Positions 37,773 through 51,559 of a stretch of 64,000 bases of DNA are shown here, piece after piece. Origin of the DNA: Xiphophorus maculatus. Lineage: Eukaryota > Chordata > Actinopteri > Cyprinodontiformes > Poeciliidae. The stretch spans positions 30,793,084 through 30,857,083 of the forward strand of contig NC_036462.1 of assembly GCF_002775205.1 (NCBI RefSeq). The letters are read 5' to 3'. The notes under the pieces were generated by a model. That model was not told the DNA's origin and searched no databases. It saw nothing but the letters and a program-made list of their open reading frames with translations. Made by a program: the position numbers and the translations under genes. Position 1 is the first letter of the stretch; each line of letters begins with the position of its first letter.

Positions 37773-40700
37773 TTTACATTGCAAAATGAGCATTCGCAAA
37801 GCAACATTTGTGAAGTCATTCAATTTCAAGCACAAACCATTCACCCTGTGTGGACCAATAATATGTCCACTCAGTTGGACAGCCTTATCTGACACAGAAA
37901 ATGGTGTCCACGATGCTAAAGCTAATAGAAAGTGACGGGAACATTGTCATAACAGACAAATCTAGAGTAGCTGGGAAGATGTGGGTCAATCACAGCCAAT
38001 ATGATCATCATCACCATGTGCAATAACACAGCAAGTTCATGGCTTCAAATACTGGCCTGCTTTAAGCTTTGTGCTGAAAATCCCAGACATAAACATGACC
38101 TTGAGAGGAGCACAATTTATCTGAAATCTGTTGGAGACTTCCGGAAAGTTTGGTGGTTTTAGATAGACTGTGCAGAACCCAAGACCGCTGCATTGGCCGT
38201 ACAATTTCCTGGGTTTCTGGGCCGCTGGGGATTCTAGCTCTCTCAAATGGCCACGTTTTAAAGCAAACAACACACAAGTACTCCCACCGTAGAACATGGG
38301 ATTCACTGAGTAACAGGTTGTAGAAGGCCACAGTCCGTGGGTTTAGTGCACATTGTGTTTCTTTAGTCAGAAGCAGCAACACTTGTGTCAGCTGTAGCTT
38401 TGGAGGAGGAGCAATCCTCTCTCTCAGAGAACCAGCTTTATATCGACAACCTGGCAGTCACAACATGGAAAACAAAGAGTCAGCCCCGCGGTCTTCGAGG
38501 TGGAAGCACGACTAAACGGACCAGAGTTTCTGGAAACGGTTCCTGCTGTCAACACAGCTGAAATGATGAACAGGTCTTAATAAAACATTTTTTTTTAAAA
38601 ATGCTGAAATTGTAGCTTTGCTCATGCGAACACATTGGGCACAATGGACTTCCTTCCCAACAAGAAATGTGTTCCTACTAACCTTGAATGTTTGCACATT
38701 CCATCTATCTCCAAACTTTCAGAGGCCCATAGAAGGGTGTACATCCTGTACACAGGTCCGTCCACCCCCCCCCACACACACACGCACGTTTCTTGGCCAA
38801 CCTTATTAGGACACTGCTCTGACTTCTATTTATTGTGGATAATTACACTATTTCTACGAATTACAAATAACCCCCAAAAAAACTAAATGTAACCCACATG
38901 TTATCAGCCCTAATCCAGACATCAGGCACTGCTTGGCCTTGCTTCATTCAAATTAGCTTGCTGATCATATGAGAAGTGTCTAACATGTTGATAAAAACCA
39001 GTACAGGCTGACAAAATGCAGAGACTGAATCGGCATCTGAAATGGAAGTCACGGTGGGCAGAGAGGTTCAGGTTTGTTCAGAGAGAACGAACTTTCTGAG
39101 ATTTCCTGTTGTGGCTAAATGACTTCAGTAGACTTCCAGCCGTACAGGCTTGTCTGTGCCCCAAAATGTAACCACAATAAATACAGAGCAGAGTACATTT
39201 CCTTTGTCTCTGTCAGTGAACACAATGTTTATTCAAGATAACAAGAAGGTACAGGTCACAGGGGGTGGGGGCGTGTTAGAGAGGCTCATGTTACCACTGG
39301 CTCCAAGTGGCCAGGTTGGAAAGCTTCAGCCCACCCAGTCTATTAAAAGATGTGAAACATATTCAGAGAATGTCAGCTCCAACCAATGACAGCTCAGCCC
39401 CAGACACCGCCAATCAGGTCCTCAACACACATCAAGATCAAACCAGATACTTGGCAAAGTCCCAACTCAACACCCTGCCAGGGGAAGGTTGTTGTTTTTT
39501 TCCACTTATAAAGCAAAAGCCAACGAGGACCCGGGCGTACAACACCGTTCTGGGAAGCTTTACATGCTATTCTTAATCTCGGATGGAAAGAAAACAATCA
39601 CGCGACGAAGCAACAAGGGTGACTTAATGATTCAACTTGACATTGTCTTTTGATCCTGAAGCGCCGACACAAATGTTTTCACAACGATAAGCTGAATATG
39701 ACCTATTGAGTTAATGACAGAGCAAACAAAAATTAAACTGAGGCGAGATAGCCATGCTTCCAGTTTTAGACTAAAAGATAAGCGGCCCAGTCAGAGAACA
39801 GCGGAACGTTTGACGTGTATACCGCTGAGGACGAGTAATACAAGCCTACGTGGAGTAATCCAGCGAGGCCCTGGCACACAGGCCGCGGCTGGGTTGGACA
39901 TTACATCACAAAAGATTCTCAACCAAAAAAAAAAAAAAACAACAAAACCCAAACAGGAACTTCCTTTCTAATGATTCCCACTGATTTGTATTCCAAATAT
40001 GAAACAATTGTATCAGGCTGATGGTAATAAAACATACAAATAAGAATTTTGATGCATGCTCATTTTCTACTTCCACTGGAAACAGAAGAATTTCAACTTC
40101 AAGCACCAACAACAGAAAATCTAAGGGTTTGTTCATTATGACTATCACATTTTTCTGGCTCCAAGTGGTAGAAGAAAAAAAAGCACATTTCACTGTTAAA
40201 CACCTTTCAAACAAGAGTAAACTGGTTAACATTTTTCAAAAGCACTCAACATTTAGGAACATTCATTAAAACATTTCAAAGCATTATCTAAAGAATATTT
40301 AGATATCACCTAAATACAGTCCAACCTTGGTATGAAAATATTTGTTTTCATATGCAATACTTTTAATGGTTTTGCTAACATACCTGCTACAGTTAGTCAT
40401 GAAGAGTTTAAAACGGGATGTTTTCCTTTACGGCCATATAAAGCTGAGATGGATAGAATGTATAACTAATAACCTGTTTGCACACTTCTTTAATAAAGCT
40501 CGAGTTAAGCCATAGCTGGCTTTGGACCCAGAAACAGCAGCCCTACAATATTTCCTCACTCTGAAACAACAAATATGGAGGCTTAATAATGGAATACGGA
40601 GCTCTCCACTATAATATCACCCAGGTCTCTCAACCGCCACAGAGGCTGGGGGTTGGCTGGTTGGTGGGGGAGGTGAAGCAGAGCAAATAAACCAAAAGCT

Positions 40701-42343
40701 CTGGCCTTCTCAACACTAAACACATGCGTTCTAAAAAAGAAAATTAACTAGATAAAAACTATACATGTGGCAAATAGCTGACTTTGAAACCGACTGTGTG
40801 GCCAGAGACAGATTCACATCATGTAGCGAAACACCACGACGAGGCCGCATTAAACCTTACATCCCTTCCGTCACTACACAGATAAAGTAGAAAAATAAGG
40901 ATAGCAATGCATGCTGTGTGCTGTGTAAGGACTGAATGTTAGAGCACACGCAGCGGAAGAACATTCACCAAGTTAGCTAAGGGCTAGCAACATTTGTTGC
41001 CCCTGCTGCTGTGCTAGATGCAGTTAGCAGCTAGGCTACGAGTCGTCGAGAAAGATCCAACAGCAGATCGGGTCAAGGATTCTTTCCTAAAACTCCGACA
41101 TATTGAACACCTAAAGCACATTTAACACCCTGTTGTCAAGACCCAGGGACATTAAATGTTACTTTGGGAACCTTCTTAACGTTTAACCCGCGTCGCCTGT
41201 TTGTGAACTAGCAAACATAATAAATGCGATACACATCCAACATCCTAAGGCTTTACATTAATATTAAAAAGATACAAACAGGTTAGCCACCGTCAACTAA
41301 CGCTGTTTGGACTCTGTAATGGTGTAATGCCTCGTCCCTTTGTGGAAACAGTAAAGAAACTCACTGGGAAAAAATTATATATTATGATATAAGTTTGCAC
41401 TAATTTTGAGTTTTACTGGCTGCAATTCAAAGAAGGACAATTCACTCGACTAAGACTGCTAATTTTGATGTCAGGTTTGGGGAAAAAAAACAAATATATT
41501 TTAACCAAAAATGTTTAAAGACATAAAAGTTGTGTAATTTGAATGTGGCGTCCGCATCGTGACTGTTCAAAAATATTTAAACGTTGAGCTTTTGGAAAAA
41601 CTGGCAAAAAGAATAATTTGTGACGATGGGAGCAAACTAGAAAACAACACGAGGGACTGATCAAACAGCCCAGAGAGGACCATTCCAGTCACAGCCCAAA
41701 GCGCCCCTGGAAGGCATAACATCTATTTTACTTCCCATTTCAGCTGGCTAAACGCTTCACGTCAATATAGAAATACTGGAGAAATGCTCGAAATACTGTG
41801 AAGACAAGCAACTTGCTTGAAGAAACTTCAGTGGACGCAGGTTATTTGCTTGCTAAGTTAGTTAGCCGTGTAGTCATGGCACAGAAAACATGGTTGATTT
41901 GTTTCAGATCTTGGTAAAAACTACTATATGTACATCAAGATATTAAATATTCAAAGTGCTTACCTAAAGAGTCATTCCAAATTCCTTAAAAACAAGGCAA
42001 CGATAATGTACTATGGAAGTCCTTGGAGTATCCCAACATTAATTCCAATTAGACCAGTAGGCCTGGATATCCGCCTCGGAGTCTCCTGTATCCTTTGCCC
42101 TTACAAGTAGGTCCCTCTTCAAGGGTAAGAAACAAAGTTCTCAGTGTCTCCCAAAAAATGTCGGAAAGTTAAATCCCCTGTCTTGTTCGGGTGCGCTACA
42201 TCCATTGGTGTCTTTTACAAATCCCCGGTGAACAATTCCAATAATGTTAGTGTCTTGTATATTTACAGTTGCTGTTTATTATGGGGTATACACTGCTGTA
42301 TGTGATACGGGGCTCCGGTTCTGTGTCGGGTCCTTACGCTCAC

Positions 42344-42800
42344 CGAAGCGCCCATCCCCCTCCTCGCCGGCATTCACCACAGGCACCATCGAAACTGACA
42401 CACAATCAAGCCACGGGGCTTCCCAGGCGGCCGTGCAGGGGCATGCTGTTTGGGCGGCCCTTCCAGATGGCCCGCCTCTTGCCATTGATTCGACAGTAAT
42501 ATGCGGCTTTTTTGTTTTACCCGAAATACCTTGAAGCCATTGGCGAATGAAGCTGTCGGTTACTTCTTTCCACTTGCGGAGTAAAATAGGGCGAGTACGG
42601 CTTCAGTGAGGAACTTGTTTTCTCTCGTATTAGAGTGGTGAAGCACACGGAGAGGAGCTTGAGTAACTGGATTCGCAAGGCAGATTTCTGCTCAGCAAAG
42701 GATTTATATCTACCACGATGCGGGACGTTTTCTTTATAAAAATAACATTCCAATGGAGCTAACTTCATTTCTATAGTGGGATTACTTCTTTTTGTTTATA
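42344..42800 (-). promoter_or_regulatory. Candidate setd5 promoter and 5' noncoding exon
   Basis: CpG-containing sequence with a strong minus-strand donor, CGCTTCG|gtgagcgtaag, at 42344. Upstream on that strand lie GC-box-like ggcggg runs and an inverted CCAAT box (attggcg, about 42539). Its position between the UBA-PTH2 gene and the setd5 coding exons makes it the best candidate for the setd5 start. The open frame here has no recognised product. Confidence 0.35.
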
Positions 42801-44551
42801 AGATATATTTCTTTTGGAAGGATCGCTCTTGTTGATACATAATGGTAATGGGTAGCCATACGGGGTCTCTTGGGCTCAGTTTCAGGGCTGCAAGAGGCAG
42901 GGTTCGCCCACTAGGTCAGCCCCACCTACCGGTTTGTCAGTTCAACGGAGTATTACATGTGGCGTTGTGTGCGTTTATCGAGTGGCTGGACGATGAAAGT
43001 GGCCATCTTTCCTGTTTTGAACTCTTGTTTGTAACCCCGTTGCAGAAATAAACAGGACGGAAACGAGTGGCTCAGTGAGATTTTAGAGGAATTTTCTGAG
43101 GTTGGCCGAGGAACATGGTGTCCTTCGGCTGTAAATCACAGAAAGGAGCTATAAGGTGTTTCATCTTACATACTGGCACGATGTAGAAAGGCGACACAAT
43201 AATCAGATCATTGAACCGACGCCTTTCAACGCTTATCAGAGGTGTTATGTAAATTGTCGTGGTGACGCGATTGGATTTTTGTCATGTCATGAGACTTGGA
43301 GACAGTTTTGGATTGGACACGCTGAAAAATGCCGACGTCATTTGTTGCAGAGGCGTTGGCAGTACAGTGAAACTGTCACGTGTCGTCAGCGGATTGAACC
43401 GAGCCCGACTGCAGATTTAACAGCAAAAACACGGATTCGGTTTCGTCAACGTGCAATTTAAACGTCCTTTACGTAAATAAAGCCGTTTACCAGTGACACT
43501 AGCTGGACAAAGACTTCTTATTCAACGCTTTTCTGAATTTAAGGTCTCAAATGTACATGTAATTGCCTTTTTTTCATTAAAAAAATGTAAATACTCCCAA
43601 CACAACCGCCGTATTGCAGGAAGGGGCGGGGGGAACAACAAATAAAATGGCACTGCAACAGTTATTTCCTTCCCACAACCTTTCCACACCCGCAGTGCCA
43701 ATGGCTCATCAGCGCAGTCTATGGGAGTAAAATAAGCACAAAGTCCAGAGAGGTTGTAATGTTGAGGTGTTTTAATGATCACCTGACACAACAAAGCAAT
43801 GAATAGTATACCACAGTCTTCAAATCTCTGTCAACTTTATAATTCATATTGTAACATTTTGTATCTCATGCATTTTAACACTGCAGAACAAACATTGTAG
43901 TTTCAATGTACATTGTGACACTATAATCAACAACATGGGCTTGGGAACCCATAAATTCTTTATCATGCCCCACTTTTTCTTTTTTTTTTAAAAGAACCTA
44001 AACACACCATTTGTGGCAGCAGTTTTTAGAGCAAATAGAAATGTTTGCAGGGTAAGCTTTGGTGCCAGGTTGTTGCTTCTTTAAATGTTAAGCTTAAGAG
44101 GGAGGTGGAAAACAGAATGGAAGATTTACTCATTTTACGTCAAACAAAAACCAGCAGCTTCTTATTTTGATAAAAATGGCACATCACACGGCCATAAAAA
44201 AAAACATGTACACAACCATAACACCAGAAATGATATTAACAGGGAACTTCAGCTGTACACAAACACCACCATTAAAATCTTCATTTTTTACCATTTGAGG
44301 GAGAAAAATGAACCAGAGGAATCAACTGTTTTGCTAGTAGGTGGTCTCGCAGGAATGTCCGATTAAGCGGCTGAGGGGAAAAGTGACAGAAAGAGGAATG
44401 GTGCTGGGGGAGGAGATGTTTTCTGTGGGGTTTTTTTTAAATATTATTATTCTGAAAGGTTTTTAGCTCATGCTTGGCTGCAGTTCTCCTGCTGCTAAGG
44501 AAGGCTGCCCCCTCCTGGTGGTTGTGTGCCACTGCAGAGACTCCAAACAAC
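42801..44551. other. Intergenic and 3'UTR of the UBA-PTH2 gene
   Basis: No exon or recognisable repeat was found. On the minus strand the part next to 44552 is the 3'UTR of the UBA-PTH2 gene. A weak ATTAAA signal in that sense is near 43772. A CCAAT-like cgcgattgg is at about 43268. Confidence 0.35.
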
Positions 44552-46666
44552 TCAAAGCAGCTTCAGACTGCCGGTGACGTTGTTCACCATCTCTTCTGCT
44601 CCCATGATGGCCAGGACGGTGCGGGAGCCGGACTCCACCTGCAGAGACTGTTGTTACTCCAACGCGTACGCGGACAGACGCGCTGCGATATTTACATGAT
44701 TACGATGTCAGAATAGCATACATGCAGTGAGTACGCATGCCTGCACATTAAGAAGTCCGACCTTCAGATGAGTTGTCAGTTCAGCATATGCAACAAGTTG
44801 TGACGAAAATAAGTCAATAAATTGTTTTCAATGACAATTAGATAGATAGACATGCATTGTCGTGCTTTAAAAGTGTATTTAAAGCAGGGACTAGCTAAAG
44901 CTAAAGTCAAGTAAAACTCGCCTCCCTGTTGCTTGATGACGGTCTGACTAGTTAACCGCCAAGTCAGGATGTCATACCACTGTTAATAACAAAGTGTATG
45001 ATGATCTACATTAAGATTTGATGTTGCTGATTAAATAAAATCATATGGTAATGACAGCGTATACTTGTCTGACAGATTTAGCTGTCACTTCGTGCTAAGC
45101 ATATGACGATCTGACGGCGTAATCTGATCTGACAGAACAATGACTACCTGGGTGAGACCTGCATCCTGGACCAGGTAGGTGGGCAGGTTGAGGCTCAGGG
45201 CCAGGGCCTGCAGCTCCAGCAGGTGGGCCACGTTGGTGCCTTGGAGCACCACCTTCTTGGCCCTGTATGAACACCAAACTCATTTGCATCCTGAAAGGAA
45301 TTTCACTAAGAACACTTTTGCAATTGTTAAATAAAATAACATTTTAAACACAAGTCTGCTGCTGATGTCATTTTGCAAACCAAACCAACGTGGGGAGCCA
45401 AAAGCCACAGTGGCACGTGGAAATGGGAATAACAAGTAGAGAATCACGCAAACATATTAATGCTATCCTGACAGGAAAAAGACAGCTTTTACAGAAAGAT
45501 GTAAACTAAAAATCATACGAGTTACAAGCTAATTATCTTGATGCGCAGAAAGAATGAAACAAATATTAGCAGGATGAACAAAATCTATGAGGTCGTGGTT
45601 TTAAATTAGCCACGATCTGCATGGGTCTTACCCACTCTGGTCCCACTTCCAGGCCATCTCCCGCCAGCTGTTCTTCTCCTGTAGAGCCTGGTACAAACCC
45701 ACCGCAGCATGGCCCACCTGGGCAGCAATCTGCACACACAACCAGCACCGACTTCACTGTGCTCCCAAACACAAAACCACCACAGGGAACGACATTTAAC
45801 CAATACTGAGCTCGGCTCTCGGTACTGTATGTTCGTGTGGATTTATTTTCAAGTTTTAAAATGAGGAGAGATTATTTTTATGTTGATTAAACTCCAAAAT
45901 ATATTTTTTAAAAATGCCAATTGAAAGCACACACCAACAGACAAAAGTTTTTTTTATCCTAAATAAGTGATTTAGGATAAAAAGATATCCTATAATCTGC
46001 TGTGTAAATTGGGGGGTTTTGGGTTTACGTTCGATTCTACACAAACTTTACATTTTTGCCCTCATCTTTGTTTAATAAATGATTTCTTGTTGGAACCTGT
46101 GCTGTTGAGACTTCACGTTAGACTCAAACGATTTCAGAACTCAGAAACAGCAATTTTAGACAAAAACCTGCTTACTTGGCAGAAGGTGTGCTTTCTTTTC
46201 ACCATTACCTTTCCAACACCCATGCCGAGGTCCATGTTAACCACAAACACCATCTTGAACAAGAGGTCCTCGTCCCCCTCCTCCTGTGTGTTAGACCGAA
46301 GACAGACACACACTCAGATTTGGTTTTGGACAAACTGTACTGGGTCTAACGTACCAATGTGTACCTGCAGGGGACTAAGGCTAGCTTATGGGCACCTCAT
46401 TCTCCAGTTTGTTGAAGTAGTACATGGCCGCCTCCTCAGCCGACACGTTCCGAGTGTGCAGTAGTGCCTGGAGCGAGAAGAAGTAATAAGAAAGATCAGG
46501 AAATACTGCACGTATATATTATTTGGTGAAGTCTGCATGTCAGAAAGTACTGCCCCACCTGTTTTGCTGCCTCCTCTGGGATGTCCAGCTCTCGGAGCTG
46601 CTGCAGGAACACAGGGTTGACCTCCTGGGAAGCCAAGTTTGATCCAGTGTCCTCTGATGGCTCCAT
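44552..46666 (-). CDS. UBA-domain peptidyl-tRNA hydrolase 2-like protein, complete
   Basis: Six coding exons: 46666-46559, 46467-46396, 46283-46209, 45729-45632, 45262-45148, 44638-44552; 555 nt, 184 residues, all phases consistent. Residues about 17-60 form a UBA domain (NPVFLQQLRELDIPEEAAKQ, then ALLHTRNVSAEEAAMYYFNK). Residues about 68-184 form a PTH2 fold: KMVFVVNMDLGMGVGK, IAAQVGHAAVGLY, AKKVVLQ, LVQDAGLTQVESGSRTVLAI, ending GSLKLL. PTH2 enzymes free tRNA from stalled peptidyl-tRNA; the K-x-AAQ-x-x-HA and QDAG-x-TQ motifs of the active-site region are present. Unlike mitochondrial PTRH2, there is no N-terminal membrane segment. The ATG is the first in its exon, two codons after the splice acceptor ctgcag. 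The UBA suggests ubiquitin binding, which is inference. It is on the setd5 strand, upstream of it. Confidence 0.85.
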
Positions 46667-47297
46667 CACTAACTGCAGAAACAGAGCTCCAGTGAGATCA
46701 GCTGTGCAAATTGACTGGAATGTGTTCCCTAAGCTATGTGGAGGGGTATCTGAAAATAGTCCGCATCTGCTTGAAAGGGCTAATAAGTGTAAATCTGCTC
46801 ATCACTAATGTTGTTGGCAACAAACGTTTTATTTAAAATGTAATTGGCAGTTGACAAGACAGGACTGTAACAAAGACAATAATTAACGGTCAACTGCGTG
46901 ACGTCTTAACAAAGACGAGTTTAAAAAATGTTACGAGTAAACGTTAATATAGTCTCCCTAATAATGCGTTGTAAATGGACTTTTGAAATGTGAACATGGA
47001 TGTTCAGGACACTTCCAATGAATGGGAGCGTTAAGCACAAAGCTAGTAGCTGTAGGCTAAATTAGGTTAGCTGCAGCGCTTTGCGCAGTTAGCCCCTGTT
47101 CGCTCACAACTGAAGTTAGCGCCAGTAGCATTTTAGCTTTCATGTTAACGTTTGCTAACCTTTGTTTGTACCTTTCCAGGAAATTTATCACAACGCTTTT
47201 TCCTAACAAGTAACTAAATAGCCATTTTTCCTGAGTAGCGGCAAGAGTTAGCACTAGCCTGAGGCAGAACCTAGCCAAGCTAATGGCCTATTGTTAC

Positions 47298-47440
47298 CTG
47301 TTTGTCACAGCTTGCTCTACAGCAACAGCAGCACTGATTAAGTTTCTCCGAAGCTTTAGTATTACACAACACACATAAAATGAAGTTATTTATAAAACTG
47401 CTTTCGATGACGCTCTCTCCGTGTTCTGTGTTATATTACT
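47298..47440 (-). other. Probable 5' noncoding exon of the UBA-PTH2 gene
   Basis: On the minus strand a short sequence ends in a good donor ACAAACAG|gtaacaatag at 47298 and has no ATG opening a frame into the next exon (the ATG near 47378 stops within five codons). TGACGC-type sequence at about 47408 and a CTCF-like site at 47484 lie upstream. The transcription start is not fixed. Confidence 0.45.
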
Positions 47441-47483
47441 CCATTCTTCCATTTTGAGGCCTTTAGTCTCTACGTATATTATG

Positions 47484-47497
47484 CTGCCCCCTGGCGG
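47484..47497 (-). promoter_or_regulatory. CTCF-like motif
   Basis: On the minus strand it reads CCGCCAGGGGGCAG, 13 of 14 core positions (the third is G rather than A). It lies just upstream of the UBA-PTH2 gene's probable start. Confidence 0.55.
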
Positions 47498-47599
47498 ACG
47501 GAGTGATATTCTCATAATGGCATCAGAAGCTTCCACGGGTTTTCCTGGACAATTCAAATAAATAACTTAAGTAAATAAAAAAAAAAGAAATGCTTTCAT

Positions 47600-48200
47600 C
47601 AAGAGATTCGGATTTTGTTTCTTTTTATCCCGAACCCCGAAAGTGTTTTATGTCCACGCCTACATTAATCTTGTAGATAAATTAGGTTTGATTCATTACT
47701 TTGCATTATTCTAATAAGTAAAATACACCGAAGGCAGAATTATGAGGAAGGTGAGAAAGATTATAGCAAACAATACACATCCCTTGAAATCCTCATTTGA
47801 GCTGCTTCCTTATTATCAAGAAACAAGATAATATTTTCTTTCATACCAGAAGCAATTACATCATTAAACAGTAAAAAGGAACCCTAAATTACCATGTTAA
47901 TGTCATATATGTTTGTCTTTTATGGAGATGTAAACCAATTTCCTTGTGGGGGACCAAAAAGCCAACTGTCGATCAAAACACACTTTCCACACTGCTCCTG
48001 TAAACGATTGACACTTCAGTGTCACAAACTATGGTCAGTTAGCTGGGTACCATTAACGCAAGTGATTGTTGATGCCTACACAAAGGTGGAGGTGCTACTT
48101 TATTTATGATGCATTTTTAAAAGCACTGGAGAATTCACAGAACATGAACCTAAATACTGTTAAAAGTAAAGAGTGGAACTAAAATATTTTTTGAGGTAAA
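47600..48200. other. Intergenic, nothing recognised
   Basis: AT-rich sequence without a supported gene or repeat, ending at a (CA)n tract (about 48206-48239). Confidence 0.5.
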
Positions 48201-48249
48201 ATTTACACACACACACACACACACCCACACACACACACATACATACATA

Positions 48250-48641
48250 CAGTACAGACCAAAAGTTTGGACACACCTTTTAATTCAATGAGTTTCCTTT
48301 ATTTTCATGACTATTGACATTGTAGATTCACACTGAAGGCATCAAAACTATGAATAACACATGTGGAAATATGCACTAAACAAAAAAGTGTAAAACAACT
48401 GAAAATACCCCTTATATTCTAGTTTCCTCAAAGTAGCAACCTTTAGCTGTGATTACTGCTTTGCTCACACTCTGCATTTTCTTGATGAGCTTCAAGAGGT
48501 CGTCACCTGAAATGGTTTTCACTTCATAGGTCAACCTGCCCTGTCAGGTTAATAAGTGGGATTTATTGCCTTATAAATAGTCATGAAAATAAAGAAAACC
48601 CATTGAATTAGAAGGTGTGTCCAAACCTTTGGTCTGTACTG
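48250..48641. mobile_element. Tc1/mariner-type MITE
   Basis: The ends are long inverted repeats of at least 60 bp (CAGTACAGACCAAAAGTTTG on the left; its near-exact inverse on the right), flanked by TA on both sides (48248-48249 and 48642-48643). The inner 48420-48530 on the minus strand still reads like a piece of Tc1 transposase, but no full frame remains. It is 392 bp. Confidence 0.88.
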
Positions 48642-48659
48642 TATATATGTAGGCACAAT

Positions 48660-49691
<1,032 letters not shown>

Positions 49692-49755
49692 AAGTGATAA
49701 TAAGGTAGCACAAATGTTCACAAAATTAAAAATGTGAGCCTATTGAGAACAAGAA

Positions 49756-50105
49756 AGAGTATCAAACTCATTTCATTTTGGGCCCCATCTACATCATGAA
49801 TGCCCTCATAGGGCCAGTTGCGAGAGAATGTACAGATAAAACTACTTATTAATAAATTATTAAATATAGCTTTCTCTGGATTCAGTTGGTAATTCTTAAT
49901 AAATAATTTATAACATCTTTTCACATTTGTTTGGTCTTGTACAACAAAACCTGATTTTATTTTAGTGATGAAGTAATATTTAAGCACACAACTGTTATCT
50001 TGAGCCTGTATTCATTTTGTGGCCCTCTATGCCTCAGAAGGCCACAAAAACTGATATGGCGGGCTGGTTTTGGCCCGCGGGTCTCAAGTTTGACACATTT
50101 GCATA
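49756..50105. mobile_element. hAT-like element (tcaaactcattt ends)
   Basis: The left end gtatcaaactcatttcattt with gggccc pairs with the right end gggtctcaagtttgacacat. The inner side carries gggccagttgcg and tggcccgcggg, typical of the common vertebrate hAT MITEs that begin at gtgtcaaactca. No coding part. Confidence 0.6.
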
Positions 50106-50122
50106 GAAGATTCAATCAGCAG

Positions 50123-51547
50123 GGGCCTCATGCATAAAGCTTGTGTGCGCACAAAAATGTGCGGCGCCATATTTTACGCACAAGTCGGCAGGTATAAAAG
50201 TTTACTTTGCGTCAAAGTTTGCGTAAATATACGCACACTTTTTCGCTGGCGTGCAAGTATGTGGCAGCCACGCAAACTTTTTCTGTGGACAATATCAAAC
50301 TGCAAAGCGTCAAAACTCGCCTAAATACACAGAAATCTGATTACATCCTGTGATTTTTAGACCAAGAAGCACCAAACCCGATGTTTTTCATGATTTTAAT
50401 ATTTTATTGTTTAAACGTAAACGATGAAACTGAACCACATTTATCCTCAGACAATAAGCTAACACGCAGACAAAATGAAGAAAATAAAAATAAAAGTATG
50501 TGAAAACCTCGCTCGAATGTAAATAGTACTATTCCTCAGTTTTTGTCTCATAAAGATGTAACGCATTGGTCCGTTACTCCGAAGCGCATGGAACGCATCT
50601 ATGGGGTCATTTCATTCTCACTAAAATTGGATCAGCAGATGAACTCAAATCTGCTGACTAAAAATAATCAACAGGTTTGATTATTTTTAAGGTTGATCAA
50701 GGTGTGTGTAATCACACGTATATAAGTAGCTGCGCAAAAGTGAACCGCGTAATTGTGGAGCTTTGGCTCTGATGGAGAACATGGCAGGATTCAGATTGAT
50801 TGATTGCGATTGATCAGAGGTCATATTGATCTGCTGGGAAATGTAGATGATGATTTATGAGCGTTTAGATTAATCCAGACTGATCATCCTGGAGCTCTGA
50901 GCAAAACTTAAAGAAGAAGCCGTGCGGTACCGGTACCGGTCCAGCTGAAGTCATCCTTCAGTCGAGTCGCCCGCTTTGTGAATGCGCCTTTATGGACATG
51001 AAGCATCTCTATTATTTAGAATAATCGTCCACATTCCCACTCAATGACTCTCTGACTCGCTGTCTGTCTTTAAATCCCAGCTGAACGCGCTACTGTTCAA
51101 ACAGGCATTTGAACGATCTCTTTATTTTACATTTTTTTAATATGGATTTTTTTTTTCTTTAGCACTTCTTCTTTAAAATTTATTTTTATTTTTGTGAGTC
51201 GACATTATGTGTCCTCAAAGCACCTTTTAAATAAAAATATATAAGTATTATTACTACAAGTACTTATACAGCTTCGAACAAGGACGTTGCCATGGTTATT
51301 GCTTCACGTGGTGGCAGACTTCCGGGTAGCTATTTATACTAATTTACAGGGCGGACCTGCAGCTGCGCTCCATTTCCCGCAAATTAGGATTTATAAAGGA
51401 AAGGTGCGCGCCCACGTGGGTGCGCACGGCTTTATGCATCCGATTTTTTTTTTTTTATTATTTTTTTTTGTGCGCCGCACTTTTCTAAACTTTTCCTTAC
51501 GCCAAGTTTTAGTGTGAAAACTGCGCACTCTTTTATGCATGAGGCCC
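50123..51547. mobile_element. Harbinger-like non-autonomous element
   Basis: The two ends are perfect inverse copies: GGGCCTCATGCATAAA on the left and TTTATGCATGAGGCCC on the right. CAG lies next to both ends, a possible 3-bp target-site duplication. Subterminal sequence is rich in ttgcgcac/gtgcgcgc words. About 51055-51130 holds a short LINE C-terminal scrap (SVFKSQLNALLFKQAFE). No transposase frame is present. Confidence 0.72.
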
Positions 51548-51559
51548 CAGGTCATTATT

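Larger units (their letters stand above)
19606..42343 (-). other. Probable long 5' intron of setd5
   Basis: It spans about 22.7 kb between the acceptor of the ATG exon and a candidate 5' noncoding exon ending at 42344. It contains only mobile-element remnants and unassigned sequence; the remnants are listed separately. Nothing was recognised at 19640-20230, 23200-24000, 24430-25640, 26000-26830, 28000-29280, 36290-37030, 37780-42300 or, apart from a hairpin, 30560-31290. That it is one intron rather than intergenic DNA is inference. Confidence 0.4.

Noticed and set aside
42279..42534. Open frames on both strands in the candidate setd5 promoter
   Set aside because: GC-rich promoter sequence often stays open by chance; no domain or conservation could be recognised.
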